Shown one piece after another: positions 54,348 through 63,662 of a DNA stretch of 64,000 nt. A program made the translations under genes and the position numbers. The DNA comes from Aeromicrobium tamlense (GTDB taxonomy: Bacteria; Actinomycetota; Actinomycetes; Propionibacteriales; Nocardioidaceae), in NCBI RefSeq assembly GCF_013408555.1, contig NZ_JACBZN010000001.1, forward strand, positions 992,001 through 1,056,000, written 5' to 3'. Each line of letters begins with the position of its first letter. Positions within the stretch are counted from its first letter, which is position 1. The notes below the pieces were generated by a model. The model made no database searches. It was not told the DNA's origin and worked only from the letters and a program-made list of their open reading frames with translations.

Positions 54348-54548
54348 ATGTCGCACGGATCGTCGCCGGCCGCCTGGACCGCCGTCCTCGTCAGCCTCGC
54401 CGGCTTCCTCGTCGGCGGGATCGGCCTGATCCCCGAGCCGAACTGGGTCATCTTCACGATCGGCGTCGTGCTCGCGGTGGGCGCCCTGCCGCTCGGCAAG
54501 GTGATGTCGCTCGCCGGCTACGGCACCAGCCGGGTGAAGGAGCACTGA
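54348..54548 (+). CDS. HGxxPAAW-motif small membrane protein
   Basis: A 66-residue protein beginning with the signature SHGSSPAAWTAVLV, with two membrane segments (about residues 8-27 and 33-50) and the tail SLAGYGTSRVKEH. Small proteins with this N-terminal motif are found near tryptophan genes in actinobacteria; function unknown. It has its own -10 and TAGGAGCA ribosome-binding site. Its stop overlaps the proposed CTG start of the next gene. Confidence 0.88.
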   Translation: MSHGSSPAAWTAVLVSLAGFLVGGIGLIPEPNWVIFTIGVVLAVGALPLGKVMSLAGYGTSRVKEH

Positions 54549-54973
54549 CCAGCCCGGTCATCCCGACGACCGCCTCGCGCGGTCACCTGCTGCGCGGCCC
54601 GCTGATCGCGGGTGCCGCCGGCGCCGCCGCGCTCGCGCTGCTGCACGTGCGCGACCCCCACGTCCAGGGCTCCTACGGGTTCTGTCCGTTCCTGGTGCTC
54701 ACCGGGGAGCCGTGTCCCGGCTGCGGGGGCCTGCGCGCGGTCAACCTGCTGACCCGCGGCGACCTCGTCGCCGCCGTGTCGAGCAACCTGTTCGCCGTCA
54801 GCCTGGTGGCGATCGCCGTGGTGGCGTGGGCGGTGTGGCTCGTGCGCCGCGCGCGGGGGATCCCGGCGCGCTATCTCACCTGGTCGGCCCGCACCGTCAC
54901 CGTGCTGGGAGTCGCCGCTGCCGTCTTCGGTCTCGCCCGCCTCACCCCGTGGGGCGCCTGGCTCGCTCCCTGA
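54545..54973 (+). CDS. DUF2752 membrane protein, probably starting at CTG
   Basis: The domain core GEPCPGCGGLRAVNLLTRGDLVAA is diagnostic of DUF2752, a family of unknown function. The first ATG/GTG in frame (GTG 54647) would remove the first membrane segment (LLRGPLIAGAAGAAALALLHV), which the family has. The only plausible upstream start is CTG 54545, overlapping the previous stop as CTGA with AAGGAG 2 nt before it. That gives 142 residues and three membrane segments. Start is an inference; the core is certain. Confidence 0.82.
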   Translation: MTSPVIPTTASRGHLLRGPLIAGAAGAAALALLHVRDPHVQGSYGFCPFLVLTGEPCPGCGGLRAVNLLTRGDLVAAVSSNLFAVSLVAIAVVAWAVWLVRRARGIPARYLTWSARTVTVLGVAAAVFGLARLTPWGAWLAP

Positions 54974-55095
54974 CGTGAGCCAGATGTGTAGCGCTGACCA
55001 CCGAAAGTCCCTCGGATCCACCGAATTCCGGGGGATACTGCTACAGATCTCGCGTCCCGGAGGGGCGTGACGATCCGCGAGTCCGAAGGAGTGCC

Positions 55096-56403
55096 GTGAC
55101 CGACAGGGGGACGCCCGCCGCCGCGGGGGCCGAGGTCGCCGGGTCGGGGCGCCGTCGCGTGCCGCGGGTGCACCGCGCGTGGCTGGTCGCCGGGGTCACG
55201 TTCCTCGTCCTGCTCGCCTCGGCCGCGTTCCGGTCGAGCCTGGGCGTCCTGCTGGTCCCGATCGAGGAGGACCTGGGCTGGAGCCGCACCGACACCTCGA
55301 TCGCGGTCTCGATCAACCTCATCGTCTACGGCGTCGCCGCCCCGTTCGCGGCGGCGCTGCTCGAGCGCATCGGCGTCCGCCGCACCGCCGTCGTGGCGCT
55401 CCTGCTCATCTGCCTCGGCTGCCTGGCGTCCACCGTCATGACTGCTCCGTGGCAGCTGTCCGTCCTGTGGGGCGGCGTGATCGGCGTCGCCACCGGCTCG
55501 GTTGCCCTCGTCTTCGGCGCCATCGTCGTCAACCGCTGGTTCGTCGCGCGCCGTGGGCTCGTGCTGGGCATCCTGGGCGCCGCGTGGGCCACCGGTCAGC
55601 TGATCTTCCTGCCGCTGCTCGCCGCGACGGTCGACGCCTTCGGCTGGCGCGCCGCCGCCTACGTCATCGCTGGCTGCTGCGCCGTGCTGCTGCCGGTGGT
55701 CGCCCTCGTGCTGCGCGACCGTCCGTCCGACGTCGGGCTGGAGCCCTACGGCGGCGTCGACGACGAGGTGGTCGTGGTCGCGCCGCCCACCGCGACGGCC
55801 GCCGTCGTCCATGCCGTCACCGTGCTGCGCGAGGTCGTCGCCACCCGCGCGTTCCTCTTGCTGGCCGGCACGTTCTTCGTCTGCGGCTGGACCACCAACG
55901 GCATCATCAGCAGCCACTTCGTGCCGGCCGCGCACGACCACGGGATGGCCGCGACCACGGCGGCAGGCCTGCTCGCGGTCGTGGGCGTCTTCGACATCGT
56001 CGGCACGATCGGCTCCGGCTGGCTCACCGACCGCTACGACCCGCGCGTCCTGCTGGCGGCCTACTACGGGCTCCGGGGCCTGGCGCTGCTCGCCGTGCCG
56101 GCGCTGCTGGGACCGTCGGTGGAGCCGCCGCTGCTCGTCGTGATCGCGCTCTTCGGACTCGACTGGGTCGCCACCGTGCCGCCGACCGTGGTGCTGTGCC
56201 GCTCGGCCTTTGGCGCCGAGCGCGGCGGCATCGTCTTCGGCTGGGTGTTCGCCGCCCACATGATCGGCGCGGGCGTCGCCGCGGCGGCCAGCGGCGCGAT
56301 GCGCGCGGCGTCGGGCGACTACACGTCCGCGTGGATCCTGGCCGGCGCGCTCGCGGTGGCGGCGGCGGTGGGGGCGCTGCTGCTGCCCCGCCGGGTCAGC
56401 TGA
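55096..56403 (+). CDS. Major facilitator superfamily transporter
   Basis: The 435-residue protein has 12 membrane segments; a basic N-terminus (GRRRVPRVHRAW), the signature loop LLERIGVRRTA between helices 2 and 3, VARRGLVLGILGAAWATGQ in the helix 4-5 region, and SGWLTDRYDPR as the loop 8-9 counterpart. The overall pattern (SSLGVLLVPIEEDLGWSR at the start) resembles monocarboxylate/oxalate-type MFS carriers. Substrate unknown. GTG follows AAGGAG by 5 nt. The 122-bp upstream gap has no gene. Its end overlaps the convergent DUF4190 gene by 8 bp. Confidence 0.88.
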   Translation: MTDRGTPAAAGAEVAGSGRRRVPRVHRAWLVAGVTFLVLLASAAFRSSLGVLLVPIEEDLGWSRTDTSIAVSINLIVYGVAAPFAAALLERIGVRRTAVVALLLICLGCLASTVMTAPWQLSVLWGGVIGVATGSVALVFGAIVVNRWFVARRGLVLGILGAAWATGQLIFLPLLAATVDAFGWRAAAYVIAGCCAVLLPVVALVLRDRPSDVGLEPYGGVDDEVVVVAPPTATAAVVHAVTVLREVVATRAFLLLAGTFFVCGWTTNGIISSHFVPAAHDHGMAATTAAGLLAVVGVFDIVGTIGSGWLTDRYDPRVLLAAYYGLRGLALLAVPALLGPSVEPPLLVVIALFGLDWVATVPPTVVLCRSAFGAERGGIVFGWVFAAHMIGAGVAAAASGAMRAASGDYTSAWILAGALAVAAAVGALLLPRRVS

Positions 56404-56743
56404 GTGTGGCCAGGTCGATGAAAGCGCTGCCCATCGAGACGAGGGTGCCCAGCACGCCCAGCACGATGGCGGCGACACCCACCCAGAAGGCGGCCGTGAC
56501 CATCGACGTGTCGGCGTAGGGCCCGCCCCACTGCTGCAGCCGGCTGCGCTCGGCGCGAGCCAGCACGACGGCCACGATGCCGCCGGCGACGCCGAGGATC
56601 CCGCAGCAGCAGCCGGCCGGGATGCTCACGATGGCGATGACCAGCGCCCACACGCCCTGGTTGCCGCTGTCGCCGGGGACCGGCTGTCCGTAGACGTAGC
56701 CGTACGGGGGCTGGCCGCCCGGCGGCGGGGGATGGCTCGACAC
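56396..56743 (-). CDS. DUF4190-type membrane protein with Pro-rich N-terminus
   Basis: A 115-residue protein: a Pro/Gly/Tyr-rich cytoplasmic N-terminus (SSHPPPPGGQPPYGYVYGQP), then two membrane segments (about 40-62 and 82-105) with a CCCG turn after the first and RAERSRLQQWGG between them, the DUF4190 pattern. Function unknown. GTG start lies 6 nt after a minus-strand TATGCT, so leaderless. Followed upstream by a related Pro-rich membrane protein on the same strand. Confidence 0.85.
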   Translation of the reverse strand: MSSHPPPPGGQPPYGYVYGQPVPGDSGNQGVWALVIAIVSIPAGCCCGILGVAGGIVAVVLARAERSRLQQWGGPYADTSMVTAAFWVGVAAIVLGVLGTLVSMGSAFIDLATLS

Positions 56744-56801
56744 CGGTCGAGCATAGGACGGCGCGACCCGGCTGCTCGCCGGGCCGCGCCGTGGGGGTCG
56801 A

Positions 56802-57686
56802 TCAGGCGGCGACGGGCTGGTCCTGGAACTTCTTGTAGGCGTAGGCCGAGGCGATCGCCACGACGGGATAGGCGAGGAACAGCAGCAGGCCGCACGGGCA
56901 GGCGCCGATGAGGATGACCACGAAGGACAGGAGCGCCAAGAGGATCGAATTCCCGAGGTTGGCCCGGACGAGATCGATGCTCGCCTTGAGCGAGTCGACG
57001 GGGGAGAGCCCACGATCCACCAGGAACGTCATCGCGAAGTAGGTCAGGAAGGTCAGCACGAAGCCGACCAGCGACAGGATCGCGCCGAGGAACCCCGGAA
57101 GGAGGCTGCCGAGGTTGCCGATCAGCGCCAGGATCACCGACAGGACGATGACCGGCGCGAGATCGATCCGGCCCAGCGCGTTGCCGAGGTCGAATGCCCT
57201 TCCCTCGGTGGCGTCGAGCGCACCGCGGACGGCGACCGCATTGAGGATGGACAGGGCCACCGTCAGCGCGAATCCCATGAGGAAGAAGACGAGGAGACCG
57301 CCGAAGGAGGATTCGTCACCCGCCAGCGCGACGCCCACGGAGGAGAAGAAGATCGCGATGAAGAAGATGGCCATGAGGGCCAGGGCGATCAGGCCCAGGA
57401 CCAGCCAGGGCCCGAGGTTCGCGGTGAGCTTGCGCCAGCCGTAGCCGATCGCGTCCGGGGCGCTGAACGGCTCGACGAACCCGGAGCCGCCACCGGGCGG
57501 CGGCGGGTAGCCGCCGTAGCCACCACCGCCGGGCGGCGGCGGGTAGGCGCTGCCGCCGTAGCCGGGCGCGTCGCCGGGCGGGGGCGGGTAGGCCGGCCCG
57601 TCGGACGGCGGCTGCGGGGGCGGCGGGGGCACGGGACCGTCCGGGCGCTCGGGGTCGGGGCCGAGGGGCGGTTCGTTCGTCGACAT
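56802..57686 (-). CDS. Polytopic membrane protein with Pro/Gly-rich N-terminus
   Basis: The 294-residue product has a disordered N-terminus (residues 1-70) with repeated YPPPPG units, then about five to six membrane segments from residue 95. [24 protein letters not shown] near residue 225 and the cysteine motif [14 protein letters not shown] near 262 resemble integral membrane proteins of the DUF975/'glycerophosphodiester phosphodiesterase membrane' type; no function can be named. ATG lies 6 nt after minus-strand TATGCT. Divergent from trpC. Confidence 0.85.
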   Translation of the reverse strand: MSTNEPPLGPDPERPDGPVPPPPPQPPSDGPAYPPPPGDAPGYGGSAYPPPPGGGGYGGYPPPPGGGSGFVEPFSAPDAIGYGWRKLTANLGPWLVLGLIALALMAIFFIAIFFSSVGVALAGDESSFGGLLVFFLMGFALTVALSILNAVAVRGALDATEGRAFDLGNALGRIDLAPVIVLSVILALIGNLGSLLPGFLGAILSLVGFVLTFLTYFAMTFLVDRGLSPVDSLKASIDLVRANLGNSILLALLSFVVILIGACPCGLLLFLAYPVVAIASAYAYKKFQDQPVAA

Positions 57687-57692
57687 GCGCTG

Positions 57693-57792
57693 AGCATAGG
57701 GAGTATCGAGGAGGCCGTATACCGCCTCCGCCCCGTGTTGTCGTCCCGAAACGGAGGGCGCGTGCCACTTCCGGGCGTCCCGGGGCTACGCT
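57693..57792. promoter_or_regulatory. Divergent promoters before trpC
   Basis: Minus-strand TATGCT (57698-57693) serves the membrane protein gene (6 nt from its ATG). Plus-strand TACGCT (57787-57792) is a -10 candidate for trpC, leaving a leader of about 40 nt with GGGAAGGGAGAG. The 152-bp gap shows no leader peptide with Trp codons and no attenuator-like stem pair. Confidence 0.5.
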
Positions 57793-57838
57793 GGAGGTCA
57801 GTTCGGAGCCGAGTCCCGACAGGGGAAGGGAGAGTGCG

Positions 57839-58654
57839 ATGACCGTGCTCGACGACATCCTCGCGGGGGTGGCCGAGGACCGGGCCGAGCGCCAGGCCCG
57901 GGTGAGCCTGGACGATCTCAAGCGCCAGGCCGACAAGCAGCCGCCCGCGCTCGACCCGATGCCCGCCTTCCGGTCCGACGGCGTCTCGGTGATCGCCGAG
58001 GTGAAGCGGTCCAGCCCCAGCAAGGGCGCGCTCGCCGACATCAAGGACCCCGCCGCCCTGGCCGGCGACTACGCCGCCGGTGGCGCCTCGGCCATCAGCG
58101 TCCTGACCGAGCAGCGCCGCTTCGGCGGCTCGCTCGACGACCTGCGCGCCGTCCGCGCCGACGTCCACGTGCCGGTGCTGCGCAAGGACTTCATCACCAC
58201 CTCGTACGAGCTGTGGGAGGCCCGGGCCGCGGGGGCCGACATGGCGCTGCTCATCGTCGCCGCGCTCGACCAGAACGCGCTCGAGTCGCTCATCGATCGC
58301 GCGCGCTCGATCGGCCTGACGCCGCTCGTGGAGGTCCACGACGAGGAGGAGGTGCGCCGCGCCGTCGCGGCCGACGCCGACCTCATCGGTGTGAACGCCC
58401 GCAACCTCAAGACGCTCGAGGTCGACCGCCAGACGTTCGAGCGCCTCGCGCCGCAGATCCCCGACTCGATCGTCAAGGTCGCCGAGTCCGGCGTCCGTGG
58501 ACCCCACGACGTCATCGAGTACGCGCGCTTCGGCGCCAACGTCGTGCTCGTGGGCGAGACGCTCGTCAAGGGCGACGACCCGCGCGCCACCGTCGCCGAC
58601 CTGGTCGCCGCCGGGCTTCACCCGGCCCTGCAGCATCGATGGCAGCCCAGCTGA
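57839..58654 (+). CDS. trpC: Indole-3-glycerol phosphate synthase
   Basis: Ring closure of CdRP to indole-3-glycerol phosphate. The 271-residue barrel has [13 protein letters not shown] with the catalytic Glu and Lys, [20 protein letters not shown] with the second Lys, [16 protein letters not shown]-type ([10 protein letters not shown]) and VAESGVRG. Not fused to TrpF, which is expected where PriA supplies that activity. ATG follows GGGAAGGGAGAG. A 39-bp gap without obvious structure separates it from trpB. Confidence 0.97.
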   Translation: MTVLDDILAGVAEDRAERQARVSLDDLKRQADKQPPALDPMPAFRSDGVSVIAEVKRSSPSKGALADIKDPAALAGDYAAGGASAISVLTEQRRFGGSLDDLRAVRADVHVPVLRKDFITTSYELWEARAAGADMALLIVAALDQNALESLIDRARSIGLTPLVEVHDEEEVRRAVAADADLIGVNARNLKTLEVDRQTFERLAPQIPDSIVKVAESGVRGPHDVIEYARFGANVVLVGETLVKGDDPRATVADLVAAGLHPALQHRWQPS

Positions 58655-58693
58655 CTCCTCCAGCTTCCTGCCGACCCCTCACCCAGGACGACC

Positions 58694-59937
<1,244 letters not shown>

Positions 59938-59941
<4 letters not shown>

Positions 59942-60744
59942 GCGTCACGAGCCCGATCGACGAGCTGTTCGAGCGCACGCGCGCCGAGAACCGCGCCGCG
60001 CTGGTGGGCTACCTGCCGGCCGGGTTCCCCACGGTCGACGGCTCCATCCGCGCGATCGAGGCGATGGTCGAGGCCGGCGTCGACCTGGTCGAGGTCGGCC
60101 TGCCCTACAGCGACCCCGTGATGGACGGTCCCACGATCCAGGCCGCCGCCGAGGCCGCGCTGGTGAACGGCACCCGCGTCGACGACGTGTTCCGCGTCGT
60201 GGAGGCGGCCTCCGCCGCCGGGGCCGTGACGGTCGTCATGACCTACTGGAACCCGGTCGAGCGCCGCGGCGTCGACCGGTTCGCGGCCGACCTGGCCGCC
60301 GCCGGGGGAGCGGGCCTCATCACGCCCGACCTGATCCCCGACGAGGCCACCGAGTGGGACCGCGCCTCGCGCGCCCACGGCCTCGACCGCATCTTCCTCG
60401 TCTCGCCGTCCTCGTCCGACGAGCGGCTCGCGATGACGGCCGACGCGGCCAGCGGCTTCATCTACGCCACGGCCGTCATGGGCGTGACGGGTCAGCGCGA
60501 GCAGACCAGCAGCCTCGCTCCCGAGCTCGTGGGACGGCTGCGCAAGGTCACCGACAAGCCCGTCGGCGTCGGCCTCGGCGTCAGCAACGGCGCCCAGGCC
60601 CACGAGATCGCCGCGTTCTCCGACGCGGTCATCGTGGGCTCGGCGCTCGTGCGCTGCCTGCTCGACCAGCCCGACGAGGCGTCCGGCCTCGCCGCCATCC
60701 GCGAGCTCGCGGCCGACCTGCGCGCCGGCGTCGAACGGGACTGA
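59938..60744 (+). CDS. trpA: Tryptophan synthase alpha chain
   Basis: Cleaves indole-3-glycerol phosphate and channels indole to TrpB. The 268-residue barrel has [14 protein letters not shown], the catalytic Glu and Asp in [45 protein letters not shown] and [13 protein letters not shown] for phosphate binding. ATGA overlap with trpB; lgt starts 1 bp after the stop. Confidence 0.97.
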
Positions 60745-60745
60745 C

Positions 60746-61585
60746 ATGACGATCGCCACCTTCATCCCGTCGCCGGAGCAGGCCGTCTGGCACCTCGGGC
60801 CGCTGCCGCTGCGCGCCTACGCCCTGTGCATCATCGCGGGCGTCGTCGCCGCGATCTGGATCGGCGAGAAGCGCTTCGTGGCCGCCGGCGGCCGCCCGGG
60901 CGCGATCGGCGACATCGCGATCTGGGCCGTGCCCTTCGGCATCATCGGCGGGCGGATCTACCACGTCCTCACCGATCCCGAGCTCTACTTCGGCGACGGC
61001 CGCGACCCCATCGACGCGCTGAAGATCTGGGAGGGCGGCCTGGGCATCTGGGGCGCCATCGCGTTCGGCGGTGTCGGCGCGTGGATCGCCTGCAAGCGGT
61101 ACGACATCGACTTCCTGAAGATGGCCGACGCGCTGGCGCCCGGCCTGCTCGTCGCGCAGGCGATCGGACGTCTGGGCAACTACTTCAACCAGGAGCTCTT
61201 CGGACGCCCCACCACGGTGCCGTGGGCCCTGGAGATCTCCGAGCGTCACCGGCCCGACGGCTACGAGCAGTTCGCCACCTTCCACCCGACGTTCCTCTAC
61301 GAGGCGCTGTGGAACCTCGCGGCGGCCGCGCTGCTGGTGTGGCTGGGCAAGCGGTTCGCGCTGACCCACGGCAGGGTGTTCGCGCTCTACGTGATGCTCT
61401 ACACGCTGGGTCGCGGCTGGATCGAGGCCCTGCGCATCGACACCGTGAATCACCTCGGCCCGTTCCGGCTGAACATCTGGACCTCGATCGTGGTCTTCTG
61501 CCTCGCCCTCGCGTACTTCGTGTGGGCGGGCCGCCACTACCGCGAGCGCGCTGAGCGTGACGTCTCCGGGGCTGACACGCCGTAA
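60746..61585 (+). CDS. lgt: Prolipoprotein diacylglyceryl transferase
   Basis: Transfers diacylglycerol to the lipobox cysteine of prolipoproteins. The 279-residue protein has seven membrane segments, GGRIYHVLTDPELYF, EGGLGIWGA, the Lgt signature GRLGNYFNQELFGRPT, and HPTFLYEALWN with the essential histidine. ATG 1 bp after trpA stop, so it is co-transcribed with trpC-B-A, an arrangement frequent in actinobacteria. Works before LspA (28785). Confidence 0.96.
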   Translation: MTIATFIPSPEQAVWHLGPLPLRAYALCIIAGVVAAIWIGEKRFVAAGGRPGAIGDIAIWAVPFGIIGGRIYHVLTDPELYFGDGRDPIDALKIWEGGLGIWGAIAFGGVGAWIACKRYDIDFLKMADALAPGLLVAQAIGRLGNYFNQELFGRPTTVPWALEISERHRPDGYEQFATFHPTFLYEALWNLAAAALLVWLGKRFALTHGRVFALYVMLYTLGRGWIEALRIDTVNHLGPFRLNIWTSIVVFCLALAYFVWAGRHYRERAERDVSGADTP

Positions 61586-61616
61586 TCGGCCCGCCAACGT
61601 CACTCCCAGCGCTGAG

Positions 61617-61838
61617 TCAGGCCTTCGGCTCGTCGTCGAGGCGCTCGGCGGCCTCCTTGAGCTTCGCCGCGGCGTCGTCGATCTTCTCGGTGAACTTGCC
61701 ATCGGTGGCGCGGTCGGCGAGGTCGGCCACCTTGTCGATCGCGGCGTCGACCTCCTCGTCGCGTTGCGCGACCTCCTCCTTGACCCGGGCCACCATCTGC
61801 TCCGCGTCCTTGCCCTTGAACTTGTCCAGGAAGCCCAC
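61617..61838 (-). CDS. MT0933-like small antitoxin-family protein
   Basis: A 73-residue, highly charged helical protein (MGFLDKFKGKDAEQMVARVKEE start; CTDGKFTEKIDDAAAKLKEAAERL-like tail). The TDGKFTEKIDDA motif resembles the (T/Q)GKYSDxI motif of the MT0933/Rv0909 antitoxin family. No toxin gene lies beside it: neighbours are lgt (convergent) and miaA (divergent). It may therefore be an orphan or serve another role, such as a stress-type CsbD-like helical protein. GTG start with GAGGGGAA upstream. Confidence 0.75.
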   Translation of the reverse strand: MGFLDKFKGKDAEQMVARVKEEVAQRDEEVDAAIDKVADLADRATDGKFTEKIDDAAAKLKEAAERLDDEPKA

Positions 61839-61931
61839 GGGGTTCCCCTCTCGTGTGTTGCGGTCCCGCCGGTCGGGTCCCGGTCGTCACGGTACTGCGG
61901 TCGGGCGCGGGCGGCCTGAAAGACTGGCCCC

Positions 61932-62840
61932 ATGAGCGCGCCCCGTCCCGTCGTCGCCGTGGTGGGCCCGACGGCCTCGGGCAAGACCCGGCTCTCGGTC
62001 GACCTCGCGCGCGCCGTGCACGGCGAGGTCGTGAACACCGACTCCGTGCAGCTCTACCGCGGGATGGACGTGGGCAGCGCCAAGGCGACTCCGGACGAGC
62101 GCGGGGGAGTCCCGCACCACCTCCTCGACGTGCTCGACCCCGTCCAGGAGGCCAGCGTCGCCGCGTTCCAGCGCGAGGCGCGGGCCGCGATCGAGCAGAT
62201 CCGCGCACGCGACGCCGTCCCGATCCTCGTCGGCGGGTCCTCGCTGTACGTGCGGGCCGTCCTGGACCCGCTGGACTTCCCCGGCACCGATCCCGCCGTG
62301 CGTCGCCGCTGGACCGAGCGCCTCGACGAGGTCGGCCCCGAAGTGCTGCACGAGGAGCTGGCGCGGCGCGACCCGGCCGCGGCCGAGGCGATCCTGCCCA
62401 CGAACGGGCGTCGCATCGTGCGCGCCCTGGAGGTCGGCGAGCTCACCGGAGAGCCCTTCGCGGCCACGATGCCCGCGTACGCGTCGATCTACCCCGAGGT
62501 CGTGATGATCGGCCTCGACGTGCCGCGCGACGTGCTGGACGCGCGCATCGACGCCCGGGTCGAGCAGATGTGGGCCGATGGCCTCGTCGACGAGGTGCGA
62601 GGACTGCCCGGACTCGCCGGCTCGCCCACCGCGTCGCGGGCGCTGGGCTACCAGCAGGTGCTCGCGATGCTCGCGGGCGACCTCACCGAGGAGGAGGCGA
62701 AGGAGGAGACGAAGTCGGGCACCCGTCGCTTCGCCCGCCGCCAGGACCGGATGATGCGCAAGGACCCCCGGATCCACTGGCTGCCCTTCGACGATCCCGA
62801 CCTGCTCGCGCGTGCTGTGGCACTCGCCGGAGCCCCGTAG
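61932..62840 (+). CDS. miaA: tRNA dimethylallyltransferase
   Basis: Adds an isopentenyl group to A37 of tRNAs reading U-starting codons, using DMAPP. The 302-residue protein has P-loop GPTASGKT (residues 12-19), the NTDSVQLYRGMDVGSAKAT block, HHLLDV, VGGSSLYVRAVL and the C-terminal TRRFARRQDRMMRK; typical for MiaA. ATG start with AAGACT 6 nt upstream. Its TAG stop forms the first half of the dapF -10 box. Neighbours dapF and hflX give the common actinobacterial miaA-dapF-hflX order. Confidence 0.96.
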   Translation: MSAPRPVVAVVGPTASGKTRLSVDLARAVHGEVVNTDSVQLYRGMDVGSAKATPDERGGVPHHLLDVLDPVQEASVAAFQREARAAIEQIRARDAVPILVGGSSLYVRAVLDPLDFPGTDPAVRRRWTERLDEVGPEVLHEELARRDPAAAEAILPTNGRRIVRALEVGELTGEPFAATMPAYASIYPEVVMIGLDVPRDVLDARIDARVEQMWADGLVDEVRGLPGLAGSPTASRALGYQQVLAMLAGDLTEEEAKEETKSGTRRFARRQDRMMRKDPRIHWLPFDDPDLLARAVALAGAP

Positions 62841-62843
62841 GCT
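62838..62843 (+). promoter_or_regulatory. -10 box (TAGGCT) for dapF overlapping the miaA stop codon
   Basis: The miaA TAG (62838-62840) is the start of TAGGCT, which lies 6 nt before the dapF ATG. This predicts a leaderless dapF transcript that begins as miaA translation ends. Confidence 0.55.
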
Positions 62844-62849
62844 GAGGAC

Positions 62850-63662
62850 ATGGAATTCACGTGGTTCAAGGGACACGGCACCGAGAACGACTTCGTGCTG
62901 CTGCCCGACCACGACGGCACCCTGCACGGTGATCTCGACCCCGCCTTCGTGGCCGCCCTGTGCGACCGTCGTCGCGGCATCGGCGCCGACGGCGTCATGC
63001 GGGTCGTGCGGTGCACCGCGCTCGGTCACAACTCGCCCGCCGAGTGGTTCATGGACTACCGCAACGCTGACGGCTCGCTGAGCCAGATGTGCGGCAACGG
63101 CATCCGCGTCTTCGCCCGGCACCTGCTGGAGGAGGGCCTCGTCGAGGGTCCCGAGTTCCCCATCGACACCCGCGACGGACTGAAGTTCCTCACCGTCGTC
63201 GGCGACGAGATCGCCGTCGACATGGGCGCGTTCACCACGGGCACCCACTCGAAGGTCTCGGCCGGCGGCCAGTCCTGGGAGGCGCTCGAGGTCCACACCG
63301 GCAACCCCCACGCCGTCGCGTTCGTCGACCGCGTGGCCGACGCCGGCCCCCTGCTCGAGCAGCCCGGGTACGCCGAGTCCGTCTACCCCGAGGGCGTCAA
63401 CATCGAGTTCGTCGAGCGCCGCGGCACGCACCACGTCGCGATGCGCGTGCACGAGCGCGGCTCGGGCGAGACCCGCTCGTGCGGCACCGGTGCCTGCGCC
63501 GTGGCGATCGCCACCGCGAAGGCCGACGGCGCCCCCGACCCCACCACCTACCGCGTCGACGTCCCCGGAGGCACCTTGCACGTCACCGTCTCACCCGATC
63601 GCACGATCCTGAGGGGCCCGGCGCGCATCGTCGCCGCGGGCACCATGGAGTGGCGCGGATGA
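62850..63662 (+). CDS. dapF: Diaminopimelate epimerase
   Basis: Interconverts LL- and meso-diaminopimelate without cofactor. The 270-residue protein has KGHGTENDF, the first catalytic cysteine in SQMCGNGIRV (Cys81) and the second in RSCGTGACAVA (Cys211), plus VHTGNPHAVAFV and ERGSGET. Supplies meso-DAP for lysine and possibly the wall. Stop overlaps the hflX ATG by 4 bp. Confidence 0.97.
   Translation: MEFTWFKGHGTENDFVLLPDHDGTLHGDLDPAFVAALCDRRRGIGADGVMRVVRCTALGHNSPAEWFMDYRNADGSLSQMCGNGIRVFARHLLEEGLVEGPEFPIDTRDGLKFLTVVGDEIAVDMGAFTTGTHSKVSAGGQSWEALEVHTGNPHAVAFVDRVADAGPLLEQPGYAESVYPEGVNIEFVERRGTHHVAMRVHERGSGETRSCGTGACAVAIATAKADGAPDPTTYRVDVPGGTLHVTVSPDRTILRGPARIVAAGTMEWRG

Noticed and set aside
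54647-54973. GTG 54647 as the start of the DUF2752 gene
   Set aside because: It would remove the first membrane segment and lacks a good ribosome-binding site; the CTGA overlap start is more consistent.
57687-57838. trp leader peptide or attenuator before trpC
   Set aside because: No short reading frame with clustered Trp codons and no alternative stem pair was found in the 152-bp gap.
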